From Fructilactobacillus hinvesii (GTDB lineage Bacteria; Bacillota; Bacilli; Lactobacillales; Lactobacillaceae), in contig NZ_CP097118.1 of the NCBI RefSeq assembly GCF_024029435.1, positions 1,401,047 to 1,465,046 on the forward strand: 64,000 bases of DNA. Direction: 5' to 3'. A program made the translations under genes and the position numbers. Numbering within the stretch: position 1 is the stretch's first letter; each line of letters starts with the position of its first letter. Below the pieces are notes generated by a model. The model saw only the letters and a list, made by a program, of their open reading frames with translations. It did not search any database and had not been told where the DNA came from. Positions 1 through 13,771 of this stretch are shown here, in pieces.

Positions 1-267
1 CGACAACATCGTCTCCGTAAAGCTCGAAATCCCCGACATGTGCTCTTGAACCTTTTGATTAGTAACAAAGGTCCCAGAGCCGGCCTTTCGTTTCAACAAT
101 CCCTCTTCAATCAACGTTCCAATCGCCTGACGGAGCGTCATTCGGCTCACTTGGTACTGCGCAGCCAGCTTCCGTTCGGCTGGCAGGCGCGTTCCGACCG
201 GCCATTCTCCCCGCTCAATCTTGGTTTTGAGGTCATCATGAATTTGGATGTAAACTGGAAGTGCCAT
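1..267 (-). CDS. GntR-family transcriptional regulator, N-terminal part (cut by window edge)
   Basis: Only the first 89 codons are in the window; the rest lies beyond base 1. The start is ATG at 267, with a strong GAGGAGG ribosome site 4-10 bases upstream (271-280). Residues 5-70 form a winged helix-turn-helix of the GntR type: YIQIHDDLKTKIERGEW is the first helix, LPAERKLAAQYQVSRMTLRQA the recognition region, and RKAGSGTFV the wing. The linker after the wing looks like the start of a HutC/UTRA-type effector domain, but that is inference because the domain is missing. GntR/HutC proteins usually repress a nearby sugar or amino-sugar operon when no effector is bound. The target and effector cannot be named here. 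Confidence 0.85.
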   Translation of the reverse strand, partial: MALPVYIQIHDDLKTKIERGEWPVGTRLPAERKLAAQYQVSRMTLRQAIGTLIEEGLLKRKAGSGTFVTNQKVQEHMSGISSFTETMLS

Positions 268-284
268 GGAATCCTCCTCATTGT

Positions 285-316
285 AAAAAAATACGACTGA
301 CAACCGTCAGTCGTAT
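285..316 (-). terminator. Intrinsic terminator of the tRNA-Tyr/tRNA-Gln transcript
   Basis: A perfect 11-bp inverted repeat (291-301 with 306-316, loop AACC) is followed on the minus strand by a run of six T (290-285). It lies just after tRNA-Gln and before the gntR start, so it ends the tRNA transcript and insulates the regulator. Confidence 0.85.
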
Positions 317-323
317 TCGTTAG

Positions 324-395
324 TTGGGCTAGCTGGGTTCGAACCAGCGCATGCCAGGATCAAAACCTGGTGCCTTACCACTTGGCTATAGCCCA
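324..395 (-). tRNA. tRNA-Gln (anticodon TTG)
   Basis: A 72-nt cloverleaf reads on the minus strand. The acceptor arms are TGGGCTA/TAGCCCA, the anticodon stem is CCAGG/CCTGG around loop TTTTGAT, and the T arm is GCTGG/CCAGC with loop TTCGAAC. The anticodon TTG reads CAA (and CAG by wobble). The 3' CCA is not encoded. It is co-transcribed with tRNA-Tyr, 9 bases away. Confidence 0.95.
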
Positions 396-404
396 ATAAT
401 AAAA

Positions 405-487
405 TGGAGGGGAGTGGATTCGAACCACCGAACCCGAAGGAGCGGATTTACAGTCCGCCGCGTTTAGCCAGACTTCGCTACCCCTCC
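405..487 (-). tRNA. tRNA-Tyr (anticodon GTA)
   Basis: An 83-nt class II tRNA with a long variable arm (CTCCTTCGGGTT region). The acceptor is GGAGGGG/CCCCTCC and the anticodon loop is CTGTAAA, giving GTA. It is the first gene after the promoter at 529-557. Confidence 0.95.
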
Positions 488-528
488 GACATTCTTAGGT
501 GATTCGCATCACCCAATCAACATATATT

Positions 529-557
529 ATATTACCCAAAATCCGAGAAACCGTCAA
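529..557 (-). promoter_or_regulatory. Promoter of the tRNA-Tyr/tRNA-Gln unit
   Basis: The minus strand shows a -35 TTGACG (557-552), an exact 17-bp spacer and a -10 TAATAT (534-529), followed by an AT-rich stretch. It sits 42 bases upstream of tRNA-Tyr and just after the dtpT terminator. Confidence 0.85.
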
Positions 558-560
558 GGG

Positions 561-597
561 AAAAATAAAAAAAAGTCCTAAAAAATTTAGGACTTTT
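561..597 (-). terminator. Terminator after dtpT
   Basis: A 12-bp stem (571-582 with 586-597, three-base loop) leads on the minus strand into a T-rich run (574-561). It lies 11 bases past the dtpT stop. Confidence 0.8.
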
Positions 598-607
598 ACG
601 GAGTGCT

Positions 608-2080
608 TTATCGTACCCCATCCATCAGCTTTTCAACTGGTTTAACGAGGAACAATAAAATAATACTAATGACAACGGCAACTAATCCGATGACGGCAAA
701 GTAACTAACCTCATTGCCTGGCGTGTAAAAACGGGCAATTTGGGAGTTAATTGCTTGCCCAGCGGCATCCCCTAGGAACCACATACTCATCATCTGAGCG
801 CCAAAGGCCTTCGGAGCTAACTTAGTCGTAACCGACAAACCAATTGGTGAAATCAACATTTCGGCAATTTCGATGATGGCCCAGCTTCCAACTAACCAAA
901 GCGGACTTACCATCGCGTGGGTGCCAAACAGCACCAGCGGAATGACCATAAAGAGGAACGATAACCCAGCAAAGAAGAGCCCGTAAGCAAACTTCTTCGG
1001 GGTGCTTGGTTGCCGCTTCCCCAACTTCGTCCACAGCCACACAAAGAGCGGTGTGTACAGCATGATGAACAGTGGGTTTAAGGATTGATACCAACTGGGG
1101 TTAATTTGTAACCACCCGAGGTTGTTGTTCGTTTGTTTTAAGGCAAACGTAGCGAGGATACTGGATCCGGATTCTTCAATGGCCCAGAAAATGGCCGCCC
1201 CGATGAACAACGGGATATAGGCCCATACCCGGGAACGTTCCACCTTGGTCACCTTTTTACTCCGTAACATGATAATAAAGTAAATCACGGGGGTCACCAG
1301 CGCCAGAATACTCAAGACACTAACGAAACTATCGAGGGTTAAAATGCCAGTAAAGTGCATTACGATTAAAACGGCAGCAAAAGCAATTAACCCCAGCACA
1401 ATCCACAGGGAAATCTTAGCCAATTCATCACGCTGAATGGGATCAGTCGGATGCATGCCATCGTCACCAAGGTACTTTTTGCCACCGTAGTAGTAAAAGA
1501 TTAATCCGATTAACATTCCCACGGCAGCAAATGAAAATCCAAAGTGATAACTAACCGAACTGGCTCCCCAACCACAGACGAACGGAGCGATAAAGGCACC
1601 GAGGTTAATGGCAAAGGTGAAGATGGTAAAGGCACTATCCCGACGGGTATCCGTCTTAGAGTACAGATTCCCCACCATGTCAGAAATGTTCGGCTTCAAA
1701 CATCCCGTTCCCAGCGTAATCAGCGCGATGGAAGCAAACAACCCAATTATGCCAATTGGTAATGCCAAGGCGATGTGCCCTAACATGATCAAAATTCCAC
1801 CGGTAAAGACGGTCCGGCGACTTCCTAAAATGCGGTCACTAACGTAACCCCCAAAGACGGACGCCAAATACACCAGCGCTCCGTAAATCGACATAATCGA
1901 TAATCCGGTCGTTTGGGAGAGTCCCAATCCACCTTGAGTGGCAGCGGAAACCATGTAGTACAACAGGATGGCCCGCATCCCATAGTAACTAAATCGTTCC
2001 CAAAATTCGGTACCTGCTAGGTACTGTAATCCCTTAGGTTGACCAAAAAACGCATGGTCAACGTCGTGTTTTTGTTCCAT
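608..2080 (-). CDS. dtpT: Proton-coupled di-/tripeptide transporter (POT/PTR2 family)
   Basis: A 490-residue integral membrane protein that imports di- and tripeptides with protons. It is a main route for peptide nitrogen in lactic acid bacteria. The family motif ExxERFxYYG is at residues 25-34 (EFWERFSYYG). About 14 hydrophobic segments follow, the usual number for bacterial POT members, with the central charged cytoplasmic stretch near residues 205-220 (KKYLGDDGMHPTDP). The start is ATG at 2080 after AGGAGG. It is transcribed alone or by read-through from glnA: a perfect 18-bp inverted repeat (2117-2160) lies between them, and its own terminator follows. Length and motifs fit DtpT of lactococci and lactobacilli closely. 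Being next to glnR-glnA suggests a nitrogen theme, but no GlnR box was seen in front of it. Confidence 0.93.
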   Translation of the reverse strand: MEQKHDVDHAFFGQPKGLQYLAGTEFWERFSYYGMRAILLYYMVSAATQGGLGLSQTTGLSIMSIYGALVYLASVFGGYVSDRILGSRRTVFTGGILIMLGHIALALPIGIIGLFASIALITLGTGCLKPNISDMVGNLYSKTDTRRDSAFTIFTFAINLGAFIAPFVCGWGASSVSYHFGFSFAAVGMLIGLIFYYYGGKKYLGDDGMHPTDPIQRDELAKISLWIVLGLIAFAAVLIVMHFTGILTLDSFVSVLSILALVTPVIYFIIMLRSKKVTKVERSRVWAYIPLFIGAAIFWAIEESGSSILATFALKQTNNNLGWLQINPSWYQSLNPLFIMLYTPLFVWLWTKLGKRQPSTPKKFAYGLFFAGLSFLFMVIPLVLFGTHAMVSPLWLVGSWAIIEIAEMLISPIGLSVTTKLAPKAFGAQMMSMWFLGDAAGQAINSQIARFYTPGNEVSYFAVIGLVAVVISIILLFLVKPVEKLMDGVR

Positions 2081-2116
2081 CTAAGAACCTCCTATTCTGG
2101 TTTGCTCCAAAATAAC

Positions 2117-2160
2117 AATCTCTTCTTAACTAATTGTTAAGTATTAGTTAAGAAGAGATT
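2117..2160 (-). terminator. Perfect 18-bp inverted repeat between glnA and dtpT (probable terminator)
   Basis: Arms 2117-2134 and 2143-2160 are perfectly complementary around an 8-base loop. The stem is AT-rich. On the minus strand it is followed by GTTATTTT, a weak T run, so it may be a leaky terminator, an mRNA-stabilising hairpin for glnA, or a protein-binding palindrome. A nested CTTAAC/GTTAAG repeat lies inside. Confidence 0.55.
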
Positions 2161-2192
2161 ATACAGGAGCTAATTTTTATTTACAATCTTTT

Positions 2193-3539
2193 TTAGAGCA
2201 AATCGAGGTACCGGTTTCGTTCCCATTGAGAAACATTTTGACTGTAAGCGGTCCATTCCATGTTCTTAGCATCTAAGAAGTTTTGGTAAATGTGAGGACC
2301 CATAGCGTCTTTCATTAATTGGTCAGCTTCAAAGTTTTGTAAAGCATCGTGTAACGTGGATGGTAATTTTTGAATGTGATCTAACTTCAATTCTTCCCCA
2401 TCCATGCTGTAAATGTTCCGGTCAATCGGATCGTCTGGCGTAATCTTGTTCTTGATTCCATCTAAACCAGCTTCCAAGATAGCAGCAACAGCTAAGTATG
2501 GATTAGCAGATGGGTCCACGCTCCGTAATTCTAGACGAGTTCCCTTGCCCCGTGCGATTGGAACCCGAACCATTGGGGAACGGTTGGCACCGGACCACGC
2601 AATGTAAACGGGTGCTTCAAAACCGGGTACTAGTCGTTTGTAGGAGTTAACGGTTGGGTTGCAGACCGCCGTTAAGGCTTTGGCGTGTTTCAATAACCCA
2701 CCTAAGAAGTAGTAAGCCGTTTGGGAGAGTTGATCTTCCCCGTTTTCATCAAAGAAGGCATTTTTGCCATCTTTATCGAAGAGGGACATGTTCATGTGCA
2801 TTCCGGAACCATTGACCCCGTTCAGTGGTTTGGGCATGAAAGTAGCGTATAAGCCGTAACGACGAGCCACCGTCTTAACCACCATCTTGAAGGTTTGGAT
2901 GTGATCAGCAGCGCGAATTGCGTCATCATATTCAAAGTCAATTTCGTGTTGACCAGGAGCAACTTCGTGGTGAGAAGCTTCGACGTTAAAGCCCATTTTT
3001 TCCAGTTCTAGCACCATGTCACGCCGAACGTTAGCAGCGAGGTCCATTGGAGCTAAGTCAAAGTAACTTCCTTGGTCGTTTAATTTCTTCGTGGGACGGC
3101 CATTTTCATCCATTTCAAACAGGAAGAATTCTGGTTCTGGTCCAATGTTAAAGTCACTAAAGCCTAGTTCACGCATTTCAGCTAAGACCCGCATCAAGTT
3201 GTTACGAGGGTCTCCAGCAAATTGTTCACCATCGGCAGTGTGAACGCTACAAGTTAAACGAGCCACCTTACCATGTTCATCACCCCAAGGAAAGACCATC
3301 CAGGTTGATAAATCTGGTTGTAAGTACATGTCACTTTCTTCAATCCGTACAAAACCATCGATTGAAGAACCATCAAACATTAATTTCCCGGCTAAGAGTT
3401 GTTCTAATTGGCTAATTGGAACTTCCACGTTTTTGACCGTCCCTAAGAGGTCAGTAAACATTAACCGTAAAAAGCGAACATCCTCGTCTTTTACCATCCT
3501 TTTGATATCGTCTGGGGTGTACTCTCTTGTTTTGTTCAT
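2193..3539 (-). CDS. glnA: Glutamine synthetase, type I
   Basis: Makes glutamine from glutamate, ammonia and ATP in the cytoplasm as a dodecamer. The 448-residue length is that of the Gram-positive GSI-alpha type, which is controlled by feedback and by binding GlnR rather than by adenylylation. Visible landmarks are the N-terminal beta-grasp with [10 protein letters not shown] (near 54-63), the catalytic signature [15 protein letters not shown] (near 240-255), the ATP/glutamate region [21 protein letters not shown] (near 305-325), and the conserved C-terminal NRYLDLL. The start is ATG at 3539 with a GAAGGAG-type site. It lies 29 bases after glnR and shares its promoter, so glutamine sensing by GlnR should control it. 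No gene defect is visible. Confidence 0.97.
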   Translation of the reverse strand: MNKTREYTPDDIKRMVKDEDVRFLRLMFTDLLGTVKNVEVPISQLEQLLAGKLMFDGSSIDGFVRIEESDMYLQPDLSTWMVFPWGDEHGKVARLTCSVHTADGEQFAGDPRNNLMRVLAEMRELGFSDFNIGPEPEFFLFEMDENGRPTKKLNDQGSYFDLAPMDLAANVRRDMVLELEKMGFNVEASHHEVAPGQHEIDFEYDDAIRAADHIQTFKMVVKTVARRYGLYATFMPKPLNGVNGSGMHMNMSLFDKDGKNAFFDENGEDQLSQTAYYFLGGLLKHAKALTAVCNPTVNSYKRLVPGFEAPVYIAWSGANRSPMVRVPIARGKGTRLELRSVDPSANPYLAVAAILEAGLDGIKNKITPDDPIDRNIYSMDGEELKLDHIQKLPSTLHDALQNFEADQLMKDAMGPHIYQNFLDAKNMEWTAYSQNVSQWERNRYLDLL

Positions 3540-3568
3540 ACTCCTACTCCTTCTATCGTTATCCTGGG

Positions 3569-3940
3569 TTAAAATTGTGAGTCGTTGTTAGGGTATAAGC
3601 CACCGGCCTTTAAGATATCTTTGCGCAGGTACTGCCGCACTTTGCGGTCACTAAAGCTTTGCTGCTTAGCAGCTTGTTTTTGGGATCGGCGTAATTGCTG
3701 TTTTTCGTAAACTCGTTTGATTTGTTCGATATTCATTCCTTCATCTAGATAATCTTTGATTTCTAAAATCCGGTCGATATCATCTAACGAATATAAGCGC
3801 CGATTACTCTTCGTCCGTTCAGAATGAACTAAACCACTATCATCGTAGTATCTAATCTGGCGTGCCGTGAGTGATGTCAACTTCATGACCGTTCCCATGG
3901 GCAAAACTGCCAAAGATCGTCTTAATTCCTTTTCACTCAT
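3569..3940 (-). CDS. glnR: GlnR, MerR-family repressor of nitrogen genes
   Basis: A 123-residue DNA-binding repressor. Residues 17-83 form a MerR-type winged helix ([20 protein letters not shown], then [17 protein letters not shown]), followed by a short helical C-terminal tail rich in K and Q. In Bacillus and lactic acid bacteria, feedback-inhibited glutamine synthetase binds this tail and turns on DNA binding when glutamine is plentiful. It is the first gene of the glnR-glnA operon. A GlnR operator (4001-4017) lies at its promoter, so autoregulation is expected. The start is ATG at 3940, with a GAGGGG site upstream. Confidence 0.95.
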   Translation of the reverse strand: MSEKELRRSLAVLPMGTVMKLTSLTARQIRYYDDSGLVHSERTKSNRRLYSLDDIDRILEIKDYLDEGMNIEQIKRVYEKQQLRRSQKQAAKQQSFSDRKVRQYLRKDILKAGGLYPNNDSQF

Positions 3941-3964
3941 ATCAACAACCCCTCATTGTCTGCA

Positions 3965-3993
3965 ATCTTAAACTTAAACAGCCAGTGGGTCAA
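3965..3993 (-). promoter_or_regulatory. glnR-glnA promoter
   Basis: The minus strand shows -35 TTGACC (3993-3988), a 17-bp spacer and -10 TAAGAT (3970-3965), 25 bases before the glnR start. The GlnR operator begins 8 bases upstream of the -35. Confidence 0.8.
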
Positions 3994-4000
3994 CGATTAA

Positions 4001-4017
4001 TGTCACGTTTTGTAACA
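4001..4017 (-). promoter_or_regulatory. GlnR/TnrA-type operator
   Basis: The minus strand reads TGTTACAAAACGTGACA, which fits the known GlnR box TGTNA-N7-TNACA at every fixed position. It sits directly upstream of the -35, between the rRNA-operon terminator and glnR, where GlnR would block its own operon. Confidence 0.85.
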
Positions 4018-4022
4018 TCGAC

Positions 4023-4059
4023 AAAAAAGCAGTCTGACGATGAACGTCAAACTGCTTTT
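4023..4059 (-). terminator. Terminator of rRNA operon 1 (after tRNA-Thr)
   Basis: An 11-bp stem (4029-4039 with 4045-4055; one G-U pair in the RNA), a five-base loop and a T run (4028-4023) lie 12 bases after tRNA-Thr on the minus strand. Confidence 0.85.
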
Positions 4060-4070
4060 CAATTTAGAAG

Positions 4071-4143
4071 TGCCGACTAGAGGATTCGAACCTCCGACCT
4101 CCGGTTTACGATGCCGATGCTCTACCAACTGAGCTAAGTCGGC
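4071..4143 (-). tRNA. tRNA-Thr (anticodon CGT)
   Basis: A 73-nt cloverleaf: acceptor GCCGACT/AGTCGGC, D arm GCTC/GAGC, anticodon loop ATCGTAA giving CGT, T arm GGAGG with TTCGAAT loop. The anticodon stem closes with a C-A mismatch at 31/39. It is the last gene of rRNA operon 1. A second Thr tRNA (GGT) lies at 59713. Confidence 0.88.
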
Positions 4144-4187
4144 GAAACTAAGTTTATTCATGATGGAACTAACTAGATAGTTCCGAA

Positions 4188-4260
4188 CTCCGACAGGCGG
4201 GCTCGAACCGTCGACAACCTGATTAACAGTCAGGTGCTCTACCAACTGAGCTATGTCGGA
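4188..4260 (-). tRNA. tRNA-Asn (anticodon GTT)
   Basis: A 73-nt cloverleaf: acceptor TCCGACA/TGTCGGA, anticodon stem CTGA/TCAG with loop CTGTTAA, anticodon GTT, discriminator G. It lies 7 bases after the 5S gene in rRNA operon 1. Confidence 0.95.
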
Positions 4261-4267
4261 ATAATCG

Positions 4268-4383
4268 CGTGGCAACGTCCTATCCTCGCAGGGGGCGATC
4301 CCCCAACTACTTTTGGCGTGCTAAAGCTTAACTGCTGTGTTCGGCATGGGAACAGGTGTATCCTTTAGGCTATCGCCACCACA
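4268..4383 (-). rRNA. rrf: 5S ribosomal RNA, copy 1
   Basis: A 116-nt 5S gene read on the minus strand, beginning TGTGGTGGCGATAGC and ending GTTGCCACG, so its two ends pair. Compared with copy 2 (60161-60276) it differs at 4320 and 4334 (G here, A there on the plus strand), both in the loop C/helix III part. Ends are estimated from pairing and are good to a few bases. Confidence 0.93.
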
Positions 4384-4455
4384 CTCTGAGTGAACTTCGT
4401 TCCCTCAAAACTAGCTAATATTATTTTCTTCCGATTTTACCACTGCACTTTACTT

Positions 4456-9158
<4,703 letters not shown>

Positions 9159-9278
9159 AATGAGAACTTTACTAGCTCTACTTTATTTGTTAATTAAGCG
9201 AATTGACTTCGCAAATGTTTAATTTTTAAACACTAGTTTAAAAATTCCTTACACTTTTTGTAATCAAAATCTTGTTCA

Positions 9279-9291
9279 GTTTTCAAAGAAC
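9279..9291 (-). promoter_or_regulatory. boxA-like antitermination element in the rRNA leader
   Basis: The minus strand reads GTTCTTTGAAAAC, about 120 bases upstream of 16S and downstream of the promoter, the expected place for assembling the Nus antitermination complex. Confidence 0.7.
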
Positions 9292-9322
9292 TACTTTAGC
9301 ACTGCTCTTCAGCGCATTTACT

Positions 9323-9351
9323 ATAATAAGGCCTTTCAAAATAAATGTCAA
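9323..9351 (-). promoter_or_regulatory. Promoter of rRNA operon 1
   Basis: The minus strand shows consensus -35 TTGACA (9351-9346), 17-bp spacer and -10 TATTAT (9328-9323). An A/T-rich block (about 9352-9378) upstream looks like an UP element. Transcription would begin near 9316, giving a leader of about 160 bases. The pnuC stop codon lies only 29 bases upstream of the -35. Confidence 0.88.
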
Positions 9352-9379
9352 CAATTTATTGCAACTTTTTTTCAAATTC

Positions 9380-10117
9380 TTAGCACTGCAACTCGGGGTT
9401 TTTAACAAACCACCGGTAAGACCCATACAAACCGTTGACCAATTTAATCACTTCTAAAGCTAACATGGAAGCCGAAGCGGGACTCAAAATCTGAAATTGA
9501 CGGTACCAGATGACTAAACTAACCACGTCCCAAGCGATCCAAATCAACCACTGGGACCGATACCCCCCAAGCATTAATAACATCCCCATCACACTCAACG
9601 GTAGCAAACAAGCATCAAGATAAATTTGGGTTCCGTGTAATTGCTTACTAAAGCCTAAGACAATTAAATATAAAGCTACCAACCCTACCAGGACCAGCAA
9701 AATTTGCCACTTTTTTAACTTACGGGGTTGCAAAAAGCGTTGTTGTGTTTGAGTTTGCAGTTCTTTCCCCCACCAAAAGATTCCTAACGTTTGGGTAACT
9801 AAATAGTACAAATTAGTTGCTAAGTCCCCAATCAAGCGATTTTGCCAGTCAATTACTAAAAATAGTAATGATTCCAAAATCCCCCAACTGTAATTAGTAA
9901 TTTTACCCTCATCACAGAGCATCAAGTTCACCACGCTAAAAATACTAGCGGAGACCGATAACCAACCAATCAAACTAGTATATTCTCGACTAATTCCAAA
10001 AACGATGATGATAATCACTAAATTAATCGTTAACAATAGCTTTGTCGCTGGCTGCAAATGGCGTAAGTCCAATAAATTTTCCCGCCAACTAAAAGTTCTT
10101 CGGACTGCATCCCACAT
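9380..10117 (-). CDS. pnuC: PnuC-family nicotinamide riboside transporter
   Basis: A 245-residue membrane protein for facilitated uptake of nicotinamide riboside, a precursor lactobacilli use because they cannot make NAD from scratch. About seven hydrophobic helices are visible. The middle contains the family-like stretch YSWGILESLLFLVIDWQNRL and a Trp-rich segment (IFWWGKEL). An upstream in-frame GTG at 10126 is less likely to be the start, because GGAG at that point is well placed (8 bases) for ATG at 10117. No clear promoter lies between it and the lysS terminator, so expression may depend on read-through. No terminator separates its stop from the rRNA promoter. Confidence 0.88.
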   Translation of the reverse strand: MWDAVRRTFSWRENLLDLRHLQPATKLLLTINLVIIIIVFGISREYTSLIGWLSVSASIFSVVNLMLCDEGKITNYSWGILESLLFLVIDWQNRLIGDLATNLYYLVTQTLGIFWWGKELQTQTQQRFLQPRKLKKWQILLVLVGLVALYLIVLGFSKQLHGTQIYLDACLLPLSVMGMLLMLGGYRSQWLIWIAWDVVSLVIWYRQFQILSPASASMLALEVIKLVNGLYGSYRWFVKNPELQC

Positions 10118-10146
10118 TTTGATCACTCCATTTAATTTACCAAAAT

Positions 10147-10179
10147 AAAAACCCTTTAAGTTTACCTTAAAGGGTTTTT
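10147..10179 (-). terminator. Terminator after lysS
   Basis: A 14-bp stem (10147-10160 with 10166-10179) is followed on the minus strand by TTTTTATTTTG. It lies between lysS and pnuC. Confidence 0.82.
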
Positions 10180-10197
10180 CATTACTACTAATTATCC

Positions 10198-11739
<1,542 letters not shown>

Positions 11740-11779
11740 CTAAAACTAATTCGCTAGTTTAATTCTATCATAGAACCAA

Positions 11780-12802
11780 TTAGCCTTGTACGGATGCCTG
11801 CCGTTTTTTCTGCCGGGCCTCTGTTTTAGCGACAAAGTCATCCATGATTTGCATCATTTCTGCTTCGGTATCGGCACTGGTTAAGGCCACCTTGGTCCGC
11901 GCTGAGTGGGACAGACCCTTTAAGTAATAGGGAGCATGTCCCCGGAACTGATGGGCACCAACGTATTCACCCTTAAGTTCCACCAACCGGTGCAGGTGTT
12001 CCTTGGCAACCTGCATCTGTTCTTCGACACTCGGTTTCGGTAAAATTTCACCGGTTTCTAGGTAGTGGTTAACCTGGGTTAAGATCCAGGGATTTCCTTC
12101 CACGGCTCGAGCCATCATGACGGCCGTTGCTCCCACTTCATCAAGCATTTGCTTTGCCATTTGTGGAGTAGTAACGTCTCCATTGCCAATGAACGGGATC
12201 GTAAGCGCATCCGCCACTTCCTTTAAAATTTCCCAGTTGGCGTGGCCCCGATACATCTGTTCCCGGGTCCGGCCGTGCATTGCCACAGCTGCAGCGCCCG
12301 CTTTTTCGGCAGCAAGCGCGTTTTGGACGGCATAGATGTGGTCATCATCCCATCCGGTCCGCATTTTAACCGTCACTGGTTTACGAACGGCGGCGGTTAC
12401 GGCAGAGACCATTTCATACACCTTATCGGGATTCAAGAGCCAGCGAGCTCCCGCTTCACACTTAATTACCTTATTAACGGGACAACCCATGTTGATGTCA
12501 ATGATGTCAGCCGCCGTCTTTTGGTCAATGAATTTAGCAGCCTCCACCAGCGTTTCCTGGTTCCCCCCAAAGATTTGGATGCTCATTGGGTGTTCTTCGG
12601 CTTCCACGTTCGTCATGTCGAGGGTTTTTTGGTTTTTAAACATAATTCCCTTGTCAGAAATCATTTCACACACTACCAGCCCGGCACCAAATTTTTTGCA
12701 AATCACCCGAAAGGCAGAATTCGTTACCCCTGCCATGGGGGCTACTACCAACGGGTTATCAATCTTTACGTTCCCAATTTTCCAACTACGATCTTTACTC
12801 AT
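11780..12802 (-). CDS. dusB: tRNA-dihydrouridine synthase (DusB-like)
   Basis: A flavin enzyme that reduces uridines in the tRNA D-loop. It has a TIM-barrel start with the FMN site VVAPMAGVTNSAFR, the active-site motif INMGCPVNKV, an EAGA segment, the phosphate-binding GNGDVTTPQMAKQML and a helical C-terminal domain. Two starts are possible. ATG at 12814 has the AAAGG site touching it. ATG at 12802 is 11 bases from the same AAAGGA and overlaps the hslO stop (ATGAGTAA), so I prefer the latter (340 residues). The overlap implies translational coupling to hslO. Confidence 0.93.
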   Translation of the reverse strand: MSKDRSWKIGNVKIDNPLVVAPMAGVTNSAFRVICKKFGAGLVVCEMISDKGIMFKNQKTLDMTNVEAEEHPMSIQIFGGNQETLVEAAKFIDQKTAADIIDINMGCPVNKVIKCEAGARWLLNPDKVYEMVSAVTAAVRKPVTVKMRTGWDDDHIYAVQNALAAEKAGAAAVAMHGRTREQMYRGHANWEILKEVADALTIPFIGNGDVTTPQMAKQMLDEVGATAVMMARAVEGNPWILTQVNHYLETGEILPKPSVEEQMQVAKEHLHRLVELKGEYVGAHQFRGHAPYYLKGLSHSARTKVALTSADTEAEMMQIMDDFVAKTEARQKKRQASVQG

Positions 12803-13706
12803 GGTTTTCGTCATCCTTTGTTTGCTTGTTTAAAATGTTCACGAGGTCATCCTCAGAAAAATCATACTTGCTTCCACAGAAATTGCAAACCACTTCGGCC
12901 CCGTGATCCTCATCAATCAACTGTTGGAGGTCTTTACGACCGATTCCAGCTAGCCGACCAGCAAACTTTTCTTTTGAACAATCACAGTAAAAAGAAACCG
13001 GTAGGTGCTGCAAAATTTTCACGTTATCCGTTCCAAATAAAACATCGATCAAGTGGTCCGGATGAGGATCTTCCTTTAGGGTCGTTGCAATGCCTGGTAG
13101 TGTCTTTAACCGTTCTTCCAGTTGGGAGATGGCATCTTCGTCTGCCCCGGGCATCGTTTGAATCAGGTAGCCCCCGGCGACTTCAACCTCATCGGATTGG
13201 TTTACCTCCACAGAAACTCCAAGCGCCGACGGAATTTGTTCCGACTTAGCAAGGTAATAGGCAAAGTCGTCTCCAATCTTGCCACTCACTAACGGAACAC
13301 TACTAGCATAAGGTTCAGTTCCTCCTTGGTTCTTTAAAACCTCTAAAAAGCCATCCTGACCGACTCCAGATGCTACGTCAATTTCTCCAGCCGCGGTTCG
13401 GGGCAAATCGACATCCGGATGCTGGGCATATCCCTTCACATGACCGTCCGCATCTGCATCAATCAACATGCCGCCCACCGGTCCTTGCCCGTTCAGACGA
13501 ACCGTCAGTCCTTCCTTTCCTTTGAGAGCTGAATTAGCTAATAAAAGACTGGCAACTAGAGCCCGACCTAATGCCGCTGTTGACGTGCTTTGTAGGTTAT
13601 GAGAACTTTGGGCGGTTTTAACGACATCCGTTGCGTTAACGGCTAACACCCGAAAGTTTTGATCATTTGTAAGTGCTTTGACTAGTTGATCTTGATTAGT
13701 GGTCAT
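12795..13706 (-). CDS. hslO: Hsp33 redox-regulated chaperone
   Basis: A holdase chaperone that switches on when oxidants release zinc from four cysteines. The C-terminal zinc site is complete: CDC (CxC) and CNFC (CxxC) near residues 233-268. The start is ATG at 13706 (MTTNQDQL), placed 5-8 bases after AAAGGAGAG. A longer in-frame reading to 13748 lacks a ribosome site. The protein has 303 residues, normal for the family. It is followed with overlap by dusB and preceded by ftsH, the common lactobacillus order, a cluster joining protein quality control and tRNA modification. Confidence 0.95.
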   Translation of the reverse strand: MTTNQDQLVKALTNDQNFRVLAVNATDVVKTAQSSHNLQSTSTAALGRALVASLLLANSALKGKEGLTVRLNGQGPVGGMLIDADADGHVKGYAQHPDVDLPRTAAGEIDVASGVGQDGFLEVLKNQGGTEPYASSVPLVSGKIGDDFAYYLAKSEQIPSALGVSVEVNQSDEVEVAGGYLIQTMPGADEDAISQLEERLKTLPGIATTLKEDPHPDHLIDVLFGTDNVKILQHLPVSFYCDCSKEKFAGRLAGIGRKDLQQLIDEDHGAEVVCNFCGSKYDFSEDDLVNILNKQTKDDENHE

Positions 13707-13771
13707 AATTTCTCTCCTTTTGGCTTCATTCGAAAAGAGCGCAAGCATTTCTGCTTACGTTCTTCATCGAG

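Noticed and set aside
4003..4275. Minus-strand open frame of 90 codons across the tRNA-Thr/tRNA-Asn region
   Set aside because: It spans two tRNA genes and the terminator, so it cannot be a coding gene.
12242..13249. Plus-strand open frame of 335 codons
   Set aside because: It runs antisense to hslO and dusB, which are clear conserved genes; it has no fitting ribosome site and its composition is low-complexity antisense of those genes.
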